Shown: in pieces, positions 27,046 to 35,597 of the stretch
Layout: each line of letters starts with the position of its first letter
Position numbering within the stretch: position 1 is the first letter of the stretch
Source of the DNA: Limnohabitans sp. Jir61
Lineage (GTDB): Bacteria > Pseudomonadota > Gammaproteobacteria > Burkholderiales > Burkholderiaceae_C
DNA: 64,000 nt
NCBI RefSeq assembly: GCF_003063545.1
Contig: NZ_NESD01000002.1
Location: forward strand, 558,001 to 622,000
Direction of reading: 5' to 3'
Translations under genes and position numbers: made by a program
Notes under the pieces: generated by a model
Told to the model about the DNA's origin: nothing
Database searches by the model: none
What the model saw: the letters and a program-made list of their open reading frames with translations, nothing else

Positions 27046-28410
27046 TTATTTACCCTGATAAGCATGATGAGAATGCCAACTTTTATACAAATCAATCAAT
27101 GCAGCAAAACCGAAACATAAAATTAGCATCCACCAAGTGTATCTATAACGATAGAGTGCGCCCAAATACGGAACAGCAACACCATAAACAGCCATCATTG
27201 ATACTGACAAACCAACAGGGATTATAATTAATGCATCCCTTTTGCGCCCGCCCCACAAAATTAAGGCAATCATGCCCATATAAAAAAATAGTGCCTCAAA
27301 AGGAACAATAGTATAAAAAAGAGATATTTCATTTTTAAAATTATAGAACCAATGATCTGGCCAAGGTGAAAAAACTCCAATTAATGCACCGCGAGGAATA
27401 TATTCAAGTCCTTCAATAGTGGTTTTTGGGAAAATATTTGTATCTGTAAACGAGTATATTGTTGCCAAATTTCTCTGTCCTTCTAAAGTAGAAAAGATTA
27501 GACAACGATTAGCCATCAATGCTTTTATTTTTTTATTTACAATTGAAGGCATAAATTCAGCATCGTGCCAAACGCTCGCGTCTATAAATGAAAGACATTG
27601 CACATAAATCTTCTCAGACTTGTGTGATTGCATTGAAGCATCTGCATAGTTATCAAATCCATTTAACGTGCTGTCTGAAACTGCCCCAGTTCCTAAAGCA
27701 GAACACGTAACAATGAGAACAGATGCATAGGACAAAAAACGAATTAATATCCATGGCTTAAGCCCTGTTGATGCGCAATAAACACTCCTTATCAAAAACA
27801 CAATAGATATTATTGGAAGTAATATTTGATTGACGTACGGGCGCATTAAAAAAATTAAGAAAAGTCCAGACACCGCCATTACTAATGATTGAAGCCCGCT
27901 CTTACCCGATATGTCATCTTTCGCAGATTCATACAATTTTACGAAACCATAAACAAATAAAACCCCTCCAGTTATAACAAAACTTTCCTTATTAATTTGT
28001 GAAAACCAAACAATCATGTATGGAGATATTGCTAGAGGTAAAGACGCTATTATAGATGTATGTAATGTAAACCACATGCGAAGTAGCAAAACAATCACTG
28101 CTACTGATGTAGCATGTAGCAAGGCATTAACCAATACTATTGAATAGATATTATCATAAATTAAGAATAGCAAAGCAGCAACGCCGGAAATTCCTTGCCC
28201 TTCTGGACGAAGCTCATATGCATTGAAACCATTAGTGTTTATGGCTGTAAGGATTTTTTGAGCTAAAACTAAATAATACTGCGGATCGCCACCGATGTTT
28301 CCATTTGTCGACAATGGCATTAAAGCAACTAAGTACTCGCGTATAAAATACATAGCAGAAAATGCATATGCGAAAACACAAAAAAACAACTTAGCAACTA
28401 TTCTTTTCAT
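27046..28410 (-). CDS. Multi-pass membrane protein, unrecognised (polymerase or membrane glycosyltransferase candidate)
   Basis: This is a 454-residue protein with about ten hydrophobic helices spread through the chain and a longer polar loop at about residues 230-340. It begins with a basic MKRIVAK and a first helix, followed by GGDPQYYLVLAQKIL, where an Asp sits just after helix 1 as in GT-C enzymes. I do not recognise a family. Within an O-antigen cassette it could be the repeat-unit polymerase (Wzy) or a GT-C transferase. It is encoded between the GMC oxidoreductase and GT2 genes and is strongly AT-rich. Confidence 0.6.
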   Translation of the reverse strand: MKRIVAKLFFCVFAYAFSAMYFIREYLVALMPLSTNGNIGGDPQYYLVLAQKILTAINTNGFNAYELRPEGQGISGVAALLFLIYDNIYSIVLVNALLHATSVAVIVLLLRMWFTLHTSIIASLPLAISPYMIVWFSQINKESFVITGGVLFVYGFVKLYESAKDDISGKSGLQSLVMAVSGLFLIFLMRPYVNQILLPIISIVFLIRSVYCASTGLKPWILIRFLSYASVLIVTCSALGTGAVSDSTLNGFDNYADASMQSHKSEKIYVQCLSFIDASVWHDAEFMPSIVNKKIKALMANRCLIFSTLEGQRNLATIYSFTDTNIFPKTTIEGLEYIPRGALIGVFSPWPDHWFYNFKNEISLFYTIVPFEALFFYMGMIALILWGGRKRDALIIIPVGLSVSMMAVYGVAVPYLGALYRYRYTWWMLILCFGFAALIDLYKSWHSHHAYQGK

Positions 28411-28429
28411 TATTGGTTGTAATCTTTTT

Positions 28430-29815
28430 TTATAGTTTTTTTACTAAATGATCGGCCATTCTTAGTGACAAAGCAGCAATTGTAAGTCCGGTATTGGCAT
28501 AACCACTTGCAGGTATGAGTGATCCATCGCAAACATATAAATTATCAATACCGTGAACTTTACCGTTTTCATTGCAAACGCCTTGACTTGGTGAAACATG
28601 CATTCTTGCTGTTCCTGAGTGATGTGATGATGATTGAAGATCATTATTCCAGCAAGGAAATACGTGTGCGTTTAAAAGCTTGCCCCCAAGTTTATTGATC
28701 ACTTGATTAATAGCTTTCTGCAGGACATCGGTATAAGATTTATCCAATTTCCAATTGCGGAAAATCAACCGTCTTTCGTTATCTGTCCACACGCTACGAA
28801 CAGCTTCTGTCGGTTGTTCTGCCACCATTAGTAATGTGTAATGGCGAGTTGGGAGGTGAATACCAAATTTAAAGGATAGCACATCAAGAAAATCATCCCA
28901 GTGTGAAAGTATTCGAAAATAATTACGTATTTTATAGGGCTGATTTCTCAAATCGCTAAGCACACTAGAAACTTTGTTTCGTGGCCGAAATTGCACTGCC
29001 GGCCTAAGCTGAAAAGATACAAGTAATCCATCCTGCGACACAACCATTGGCAGCCGCAAAGTACCTTTTCCACCGAGTACTTGAAAATTCCATAATTTAT
29101 AGATCGGAGCATCAAGCGTCACTTCAGCGACAAACCCTGTTGGATGATCCTCATAATTAAAACCCGCCAAGTCTGAGCCACTGTAATTTTTCACATCATT
29201 TAGTTTCTGAAGCAAAAGTGGAGTACTCAAACCACCAGCGGCAATTACAAAAATATCACCTTCAATAAGAAATTCACCATTCGCGCAAGACAGCTTTAAC
29301 TGGCGTATTTTAAAAGATGAATCCACAGTAAAATCCGTAACCTCACCCTTTATTAATTTTACTCTGCTTTTAAGTTTGAATTTTTTCCATACATTTATCC
29401 TTCGACTAGGATAATACAGCCCCTGATGCAATAAATTTTCTGGTATACCATTAGCTATAAGTTTACTCCGCAAAGCCTGAGTTGCATCCATAACAGCATG
29501 CCGAGAAACCCCTGATAGCTTATTAAAAGCAGCATCATAATAATCACTCAATTCAGTTTTACTAAATGGCCATTTCTTTGCAAAGATCTCGTCTTCAATC
29601 TCAATTAGACCGTTATGCCAAACAGTCGTCGAGCCACCTAGCCCAGAACCGACATGTGGGTAGGTGATGGCCGCCTTTCCAATATCCTTAATTCGCGACT
29701 GCAACTGTGTTGATCGCGACCCTAGCTCAACAACAGTAACATCCCAAATTTCAGCTAGCGCATCAGCCAAAAAACAACCACCAAGACCCGCACCAACTAT
29801 CACCAGTCTTGGCAT
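28430..29815 (-). CDS. GMC-family FAD oxidoreductase
   Basis: This is a 461-residue flavoprotein. The N-terminal RLVIVGAGLGGCFLADAL is the dinucleotide-binding motif. GSGLGGSTTVWHNG is the second FAD segment. The C-terminal HHSGTARM and NTGLTIAALSLRMADHL are the GMC C-domain with the active-site His. Such enzymes oxidise alcohols or sugars. I prefer the ATG at 29815 over the upstream TTG, because GGAG lies six bases before it. The ATG overlaps the stop of the preceding gene. Substrate is unknown; oxidation of a hydroxyl on the lipid-linked glycan or a nucleotide sugar is possible. Confidence 0.85.
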   Translation of the reverse strand: MPRLVIVGAGLGGCFLADALAEIWDVTVVELGSRSTQLQSRIKDIGKAAITYPHVGSGLGGSTTVWHNGLIEIEDEIFAKKWPFSKTELSDYYDAAFNKLSGVSRHAVMDATQALRSKLIANGIPENLLHQGLYYPSRRINVWKKFKLKSRVKLIKGEVTDFTVDSSFKIRQLKLSCANGEFLIEGDIFVIAAGGLSTPLLLQKLNDVKNYSGSDLAGFNYEDHPTGFVAEVTLDAPIYKLWNFQVLGGKGTLRLPMVVSQDGLLVSFQLRPAVQFRPRNKVSSVLSDLRNQPYKIRNYFRILSHWDDFLDVLSFKFGIHLPTRHYTLLMVAEQPTEAVRSVWTDNERRLIFRNWKLDKSYTDVLQKAINQVINKLGGKLLNAHVFPCWNNDLQSSSHHSGTARMHVSPSQGVCNENGKVHGIDNLYVCDGSLIPASGYANTGLTIAALSLRMADHLVKKL

Positions 29816-30792
29816 CAAGATCTCCTTTTGAATTTTATTACATGCTCTTCGTGTGGCGCTAAAGGTATATGATCTTTAAATACACTTGTATCTATCATCA
29901 TCCCATTATTCCATTGCTCTAACAAAAATAGAGCAGATACACTACCACTTAGATTTTGTATCTCATTTTGTACTCTGTTGATCGGCAAATTAAGAATTTT
30001 GCTTTCCCTAAAACAAACTCCAACACGCTGTGTCATTAGATCATTAAATGTTTTTAGGGCGACCTCGTAACTATTTGGAGCTTTAAATTTTGAAATTCGA
30101 CTCAAAACACGCACTTCTGCCGTTGAAAGAATATGCCCATCAACCGACCATGGATCTGACCACTCGCAACCCCGCTCAAACCATGCAAACATAAGTAAAT
30201 CCGGAGAGATTTCACTTTGAAAAAAATTTGGAGGTAATTGACTTACATTCGCTGTATAACTTCGTCGAAGATTCGGACTGTGTCGCAGACTAAGAGTTGT
30301 GTGTCGCGAATCTAGATTTGCCACAATACTCAAATCAAATGGGCGGATAAAAACAATATCATCGACCAAAAAGAAAATCGAGGTGACTTTCACATTATCC
30401 AAAACAGATAATAGACTAGTGCGAAAATTATGAGATTCATTAACGAAAGTGACTGTTACAGATCTATTGAAAAATATTTCCTCAACCTCACGATAGGCTT
30501 TCTCATGTTCGTCGCTACTAACAGCGTAAATCACGAAGACTGGAACTGGATTTTTCACGCAAATGAAATAGGTATTCAATAAAGCGTGGAGTTGTAGCGC
30601 TCGATCCTTGCTGAACACCACACAAACAAGCCCTTGCTCCAACTTGCAGCATTCAATTTCGACCAATTCTTTAACAGCACATGCTCGCTGGATCAGTATT
30701 TGTTTATAAATAATATTTGACAGTAGTGTACCGCCAAAATAAGCAGCAAATTTACGAGAAAGTTTAACAACGGCAGTACGAAAAAAATTCAT
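29815..30792 (-). CDS. Hypothetical protein with GT-A-like N-terminal fold
   Basis: This 325-residue soluble protein is not clearly recognised. LVCVVFSKDRALQLHALLNTY at about residues 54-75 resembles the start of a GT-A nucleotide-diphospho-sugar domain. FFLVDDIVFIRPFDL near residue 143 carries an Asp-Asp pair placed like a DxD metal motif. A glycosyltransferase role is therefore plausible. The gene overlaps the GMC oxidoreductase by 1-4 nt, so the two are probably made together. No membrane segment is clear apart from a weak hydrophobic N-terminus. Confidence 0.55.
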   Translation of the reverse strand: MNFFRTAVVKLSRKFAAYFGGTLLSNIIYKQILIQRACAVKELVEIECCKLEQGLVCVVFSKDRALQLHALLNTYFICVKNPVPVFVIYAVSSDEHEKAYREVEEIFFNRSVTVTFVNESHNFRTSLLSVLDNVKVTSIFFLVDDIVFIRPFDLSIVANLDSRHTTLSLRHSPNLRRSYTANVSQLPPNFFQSEISPDLLMFAWFERGCEWSDPWSVDGHILSTAEVRVLSRISKFKAPNSYEVALKTFNDLMTQRVGVCFRESKILNLPINRVQNEIQNLSGSVSALFLLEQWNNGMMIDTSVFKDHIPLAPHEEHVIKFKRRS

Positions 30793-30885
30793 TACAAAAA
30801 CTTCATTTAATTAAATTACAATAAATATTTGCAAAAAATATTAGGCACTAGGATTTTGCAAATTAATTTTTTCAAACACCTAAAT

Positions 30886-31557
30886 TTACAATCCAAGCTT
30901 ATTCATAAGCCGATTAAGAAACCTACGAATAGGCGTTTTATTTTTAATAAATGATACCGACGGAAGAAGTCTATCGATTTCGCTAGTTTTTTCAATAAAA
31001 AAAGGCCGATCAAATTCAACACCCTCAAAAAAAAGCTTTTTATTGGTTGCGCAGATATCATCCCAACCAAATTCGAGTGTTTTATGAAAGAATAAGGCTA
31101 CAGCAGAAAACTCATTGAAGTTAGTTTCAAATTTGGGCAGATATCTCAACACATTCCGTTCGAAATCAAACTTAACGAAATTTAAATGAACATCGAAGTC
31201 GTATAAATATTCGTAAGTGATCAAGGGATATTCCAGATATCCACGTCCAGAAGACACTCTAAATAACTCACCTAGGAAATAAACTGGATCAGGAACATGC
31301 TCAATTACGTGAGAGCAAATTACATAATCGAATTGATTATTTTCAAAAGGAAACCCCCCCCCATCATAATAATAGACAGGTCGGCCATTGAAATTAGCTT
31401 CGTTAACAATTCCGCCACGCTGAGAAATTTTATCTTGAACCGTATCAAAATTAAGCTCAAGAAATGCATTGCTTCTGGGATGAGGCGAGGCGCCCGGCCC
31501 GATTTCAAGTACCTTATCTTTAGGACGAATTGAATTTACTCTTTCAGGAAAAAACAT
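30886..31557 (-). CDS. SAM-dependent methyltransferase
   Basis: This is a class I methyltransferase of about 223 residues. It shows the SAM motif VLEIGPGASPHPRS and the later motif FDYVICSHVIEHVPDPVYFL. The ORF track starts 37 residues earlier inside the previous gene, but the ATG at 31557 (MFFPERV) has AGAGGA six bases upstream and overlaps the neighbour's stop only slightly, so I chose it. It could methylate a sugar hydroxyl or act as a cap. The acceptor is unknown. It is one of three adjacent methyltransferase-like genes. Confidence 0.8.
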   Translation of the reverse strand: MFFPERVNSIRPKDKVLEIGPGASPHPRSNAFLELNFDTVQDKISQRGGIVNEANFNGRPVYYYDGGGFPFENNQFDYVICSHVIEHVPDPVYFLGELFRVSSGRGYLEYPLITYEYLYDFDVHLNFVKFDFERNVLRYLPKFETNFNEFSAVALFFHKTLEFGWDDICATNKKLFFEGVEFDRPFFIEKTSEIDRLLPSVSFIKNKTPIRRFLNRLMNKLGL

Positions 31558-31558
31558 T

Positions 31559-32278
31559 TCAATCCTCTTGACGCTTGATAGCAATGCAGTGCCAGCCAAA
31601 ACAAGCAACATCCGATGCTGATTGAGATTTGCCACGTAACATGAAATATACAAAAGCAACACCAGCAACTAGATAAGCCAACGGCCAGCACCTGTCACCA
31701 TAGCGCTTCGCCATTACTGGCAGCCTTAGGATTTCTTGCTTAGCATAAGAGAACCAATCACCGTTTGAAGTCAACTCTTGAATCTCAAAACTTCGTGATG
31801 GAAGATGATATTCATACCAGTAGCGGCTATATCCGGTTGCGTAATGATAGGGGGCAAAATGAACTAAAGATGCAAAAGGAGCGGTAATAATCAGTTTGCC
31901 GCCTGGTTTGAGAAGGCGCCGAAATTCATCCAAGGCCTTGAGCGCGCAAGGCAAATGCTCAAATACCTCGCTGCACAGAATTACATCAAATGAGGCGTCT
32001 GATTCTGGAATATTCACAATATCACAGACCAAGTCAATCTTGCTGGTGTCCCAAGCACCAGTTTGCAAACCCAGTTCGTCCCCAATACCCTCATATTGAC
32101 ACACATCTTGCGAAACATTGGCAAGATGGTTGCATAGTGGTTTATTCCTTAGCTCACCCGCCCCTGCGTCAAGTATGCGTGCACCTGCCGGGATGGCTGC
32201 CAGTGTCTGCTCAAGCCACTTATTGCGCATGTCTTCATTGATGCTAAGTCCCGCGACTTTCCTTACTATTTTTATCAT
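31559..32278 (-). CDS. SAM-dependent methyltransferase
   Basis: This is a 239-residue class I methyltransferase. ARILDAGAGELRNKP is motif I, and FDVILCSEVFEHLPCALKALDEF with LLKPGGKLIITAPF are the later conserved strands. A hydrophobic C-terminal stretch (WPLAYLVAGVAFVYFML) may anchor it to the membrane near the lipid-linked substrate. The acceptor is unknown. It is 10 nt downstream of the DUF268 gene and is followed at once by a second methyltransferase gene. Confidence 0.85.
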   Translation of the reverse strand: MIKIVRKVAGLSINEDMRNKWLEQTLAAIPAGARILDAGAGELRNKPLCNHLANVSQDVCQYEGIGDELGLQTGAWDTSKIDLVCDIVNIPESDASFDVILCSEVFEHLPCALKALDEFRRLLKPGGKLIITAPFASLVHFAPYHYATGYSRYWYEYHLPSRSFEIQELTSNGDWFSYAKQEILRLPVMAKRYGDRCWPLAYLVAGVAFVYFMLRGKSQSASDVACFGWHCIAIKRQED

Positions 32279-32288
32279 TTATGCTGTC

Positions 32289-33065
32289 TCATTCTTTGAT
32301 AAATGTAAATATACCTAATGCATAACGCAACTTGGACAAGTCCGTCATATCCTGCTTAGGATTTGAGGCATGCACAAGCGTACGACTTGGATCTACCCAA
32401 GAAAACTTACTTAGTACTAGTCCATGAACTGCGGCAAGCTTCACCAAAGAAAGTGGATCAAATATTCGATGTGCATTAAATTCCACGCGCTCCTGACCAA
32501 TAGGAACAGAAAGATAAAATACTCCTCCACGCTTCAGTATCTTAGCCATGTTACCCAATCCGGCCACATATCCATTAGGGTCTATCGGATCACCATAACG
32601 ACCCAAACCGAAATGCTCTAAAGCATGTAAACAGGATAGAGAATCACAATACTCAATAAGCGAATCTTCTGGACTCATAAGATTTGCCTGCCTAAATATG
32701 ACCCCCTGAATTTTAGAGGTAATAGGGCGAATATCAAATACTTCTATATCTCTGAAGCTAGCCACATGCGCGACAAAACCATCAATGCGAGAACCGACAT
32801 CCACATGCTTAATAGGATTTGCATAATTAATCTCTTTAGCCACATACAGATCCTGCCAAAAATACTCATCCTTGGTGGATCCACCTTCGTCATACCAATC
32901 AAACAAACAAGGACGGAACTTGAGATTCCCCTTGTAATTCTTACGAAAACGAATCCATCCAACTATGTAGCGCGGAATACCTCTGCATGACCTCACCATT
33001 CGCCTAGGATCAAAGCCGAACTGCGCACTGACAATCCAATAAATTTTCTTAATTATTTCATTCAT
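32289..33065 (-). CDS. DUF268-type methyltransferase-like protein
   Basis: This 258-residue protein matches the DUF268 family found in surface-polysaccharide clusters. Landmarks are KHVDVGSRIDGFVAHVA, FDIRPITSKIQGV, SLSCLHALEHFGLGRYGDP and GGVFYLSVPIG. The order HVDVGS then LEHFGLGRYG resembles a methyltransferase core, but the family is not biochemically assigned as far as I know. It overlaps the flippase gene by 8 nt and precedes two clear methyltransferases, suggesting a set that decorates the glycan. Confidence 0.8.
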   Translation of the reverse strand: MNEIIKKIYWIVSAQFGFDPRRMVRSCRGIPRYIVGWIRFRKNYKGNLKFRPCLFDWYDEGGSTKDEYFWQDLYVAKEINYANPIKHVDVGSRIDGFVAHVASFRDIEVFDIRPITSKIQGVIFRQANLMSPEDSLIEYCDSLSCLHALEHFGLGRYGDPIDPNGYVAGLGNMAKILKRGGVFYLSVPIGQERVEFNAHRIFDPLSLVKLAAVHGLVLSKFSWVDPSRTLVHASNPKQDMTDLSKLRYALGIFTFIKE

Positions 33066-34329
33066 CTGTTTTTTTTAGCCATTCTAAGCTGATTAAAAGT
33101 CCAATAAAATTGATCGACAACCACCCAAAGGTTGCGCCGATTGGCCCTTGCCACGCGACAAGGGGCGGGATCAAAAGAACTGAGAGCACCAGAGCTAGAG
33201 TATTTACTAGAAGCATCCGGTGAATTCTTTTCTTCACAATCCAGTTCAAATATCCAACATTGTAAAGGTAGTTGCAGCAGGTGCCCACCAGCAAGACAGT
33301 CAGCAATGGATAGATTACCTCTGCCGCCTGCGGGTTTCTTAGCCAAATAGTAAGCAACCATTTACCGACAAGTAGAAAAATCACGATTACCAAGCTAGTC
33401 ATTACCAAAATAAATATCGACAACTTAACGTAAAGCGCACGCAAAGCAATAGGCGCTGCTCTCAATAGAATCGCACGTGGCATTACCGCTTGAACCAAGG
33501 GGCCAATCAATTGCAACAGTCCCGCTGCGACTGTAGCGGCGACAGTGTAATAACCAAATTGTTCAATACTCACCATCCGACTAAGAATGATCTTGTCCAT
33601 TTGTACTGTAAGTGCACCAAGCAACGCAACCCCTGACATGCTTGCAATCACTCGCCACACCTCTTGAAACTCTTGTTTATCCCATATAACCTGTCCGCGC
33701 TTTACACCCAGAACTCTCCACGCAAGATTGCACCGTATCAATGTTTCCAGAAGTGCAGCGCATGCATGCCAAATGATATACGCAGAAAATGTTGGCCATA
33801 AAAATACAACGATTACGCCGCCGAAATGCCTTATCAAGGTTCCACCCGAAATAACAGCATTCAGAGCAACTTGCGCCTGAGCCCCGACCAGCAAACTGCG
33901 ATAGATTGACCCTGGAAACTGGGCTGCAAAGATGGCGGCTGCTCCATAAATTGCATTCCTACCAGTTGCAACTGGCAGCCCTTCTAAATTTAACCAATGG
34001 CTTGCAAAAGTGTCAGCAAACACCGCCCCGCCCACACCCACAAAAAACGCAATGCCCCAGTATATTCGTTCGAAACCAAAAAGCAGCGACGCAGCTCTGT
34101 CTCGCCCCTGATCAGTGGCGTTAAAACGAAGAGAAATCTCACGCACCAGTGCTTGACCCATGCCAGCATCCAGCATACCAAGGACCGCTTGCAACATTGC
34201 AATAAATCCGATCAAGCCAAACTGCTTGGAGCCGAGCTCCGAAAGATACCAAGGTAAAGCAAGAATTGGCGCCAACACTGCGACACCTGTTCCGATGTAA
34301 TTCGCAATAATATTTCTTTTAATTGACAT
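33058..34329 (-). CDS. wzx: Polysaccharide (O-antigen) flippase, Wzx type
   Basis: This 423-residue MATE/MVF-superfamily protein has about twelve hydrophobic helices and begins MSIKRNIIANYIGTG. It is expected to flip undecaprenyl-linked repeat units across the inner membrane. AFFVGVGGAVFADTFASHWL and ALVREISLRF are typical of Wzx proteins of O-antigen loci. It is intact, unlike the plus-strand flippase at 15810-17060. It overlaps the DUF268 gene by 8 nt. Upstream lies a 1.27-kb gene-free region. Confidence 0.88.
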   Translation of the reverse strand: MSIKRNIIANYIGTGVAVLAPILALPWYLSELGSKQFGLIGFIAMLQAVLGMLDAGMGQALVREISLRFNATDQGRDRAASLLFGFERIYWGIAFFVGVGGAVFADTFASHWLNLEGLPVATGRNAIYGAAAIFAAQFPGSIYRSLLVGAQAQVALNAVISGGTLIRHFGGVIVVFLWPTFSAYIIWHACAALLETLIRCNLAWRVLGVKRGQVIWDKQEFQEVWRVIASMSGVALLGALTVQMDKIILSRMVSIEQFGYYTVAATVAAGLLQLIGPLVQAVMPRAILLRAAPIALRALYVKLSIFILVMTSLVIVIFLLVGKWLLTIWLRNPQAAEVIYPLLTVLLVGTCCNYLYNVGYLNWIVKKRIHRMLLVNTLALVLSVLLIPPLVAWQGPIGATFGWLSINFIGLLISLEWLKKTDE

Positions 34330-35159
34330 TGTTTACTTAGCAATTCCCACTTAATAAATTACTACAAGTTGGCTCCGTCTTTTAATAAAATATTTGAAAG
34401 GCTTGCTCTTTAAATATCGAGCTATAGTTGGGTATTTTGATTATGTTGAATCATTAGAGCTACATGTATGCTTTAATTTTACCGACTATAAATTCTGTTG
34501 TAAAACTCTTTAAAGTTAAAAAAGCGCTTTGGTACATCTGGACTACCACCCGTGCTGTTGATGCGTAATCAGTTTTGTATTTGAATTCGATAACGGATGT
34601 GTATTCAAGAAAATAGTTTGACACGGATCCAAGTTCGTTTTCAGACCTCGCATAAGGTTAGAGTGCGCGATGCTTGTTGGCACGTTCAATCATTACTTGA
34701 TTCTGCAGTTTAACTAGGCATCTCGACTATCAGCTAAATTCGCCTTAAGCTGCCAAACTATCAAGCAATTCATACGAAGCACAGTTTGACGTGTTCAATG
34801 AAAGATGACTACTACTTTTAGCAACACATACTGAAGGAACGGATGAATGGAATCATAGGCAGGTTGCAATTTCAAAAATTTGAAATGTATTGCTCGCCGA
34901 CTGTACGAATAAGCGGCCCCCTTCAGTCAAGCCTGAAGTGCTGGGCCTCCTGGCTTGTTAGCCGATGTCTATTGAGTGTCGGGTTGGTGACATGCCAGTT
35001 TTAAACTGACCGCCACTGCTTCCTCATCCAACTGAGCGCCGAAGCTATCAACCACGTACAGGGTAATCGCTTGTTTGTTTTTATGTGGCAACAGCAACAT
35101 CTCCTGCGGGATGAGTTCGATTTTGAAACTCTGACGAAAAACCTTCCTTACCCCCAAAG

Positions 35160-35447
35160 GTCTTCAGACGCACACCTGCAGCGGCGAGTGCGTCCATTTC
35201 TTTTTAAAGGTAATAAACAAACAGCTCCATTAAGGTGAACACCTCGCCTACAGGGCGGCCCCAGTTTTGTCACTGCGGAAAAAGTGCGTAATGCTCTTAA
35301 TACCTATCTTGGCGCAATGCTCAACTAGCGCTTTAAGCCCGCCCAGCCCTCAGCATGCCCCACAGGGCGAGGCATTTGACGCGCTTCCGCCCAACAACTA
35401 TTTCCTTCTATGATGATGATGATGATGATGATGGCAATATGTTGAGG
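35160..35447 (-). pseudogene. Decayed N-terminal half of a uppS-like isoprenyl transferase
   Basis: On the minus strand the sequence reads PQHIAI, an Ile run, EGNSCWAEARQMPRPVGHAE and then GWAGLKR before a TAG. The intact uppS at 37695-38408 reads [20 protein letters not shown] and [15 protein letters not shown] over the same stretch. Similarity continues at the DNA level to the segment encoding [13 protein letters not shown] (intact [13 protein letters not shown]) and stops abruptly near 35160. The catalytic Met-Asp-Gly is lost, and stops and frameshifts are present, so it is not functional. Only about the first half of the gene remains. Confidence 0.88.
35412..35432. repeat. Trinucleotide repeat (GAT)7 / (ATC)7
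   Basis: Seven perfect GAT copies lie inside the decayed uppS. In the intact copy the same place has two ATC codons followed by ATG, the Ile-Ile-Met before the catalytic Asp-Gly. The run therefore looks like slippage expansion of ATC in a gene no longer under selection. Confidence 0.9.
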
Positions 35448-35597
35448 CCATCTGACAAGAGTTTGTACGGACACGAACTTAATGAATAAATAAAGTGGGC
35501 ACGCTATAGGCCGTTAACAAAGCTTTCGTTTATCAGGTGCGTAGGGTTATCCACACTAGAGAGTACGATGCTAAATTGATTTTTTATCAACCCCCTT

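Larger units (their letters stand above)
34330..35597 (-). other. Long gene-free region between wzx and gmd
   Basis: This 1268-base stretch holds no intact gene. 34330-34968 is AT-rich and shows nothing I recognise. 34969-35157 is a 62-codon open frame on the minus strand (QEMLLLPHKNKQAITLYVVD) that could be a fragment of a lost gene. 35160-35447 is a decayed uppS. 35448-35597 shows no clear signal. A minus-strand promoter for wzx could lie near 34340-34500, but none is clear by eye. The region looks like scar tissue at a cassette boundary. Confidence 0.7.

Noticed and set aside
35412-35432. GAT run considered as a CRISPR or regulatory repeat
   Set aside because: It is a simple trinucleotide run inside a uppS remnant, without spacers.
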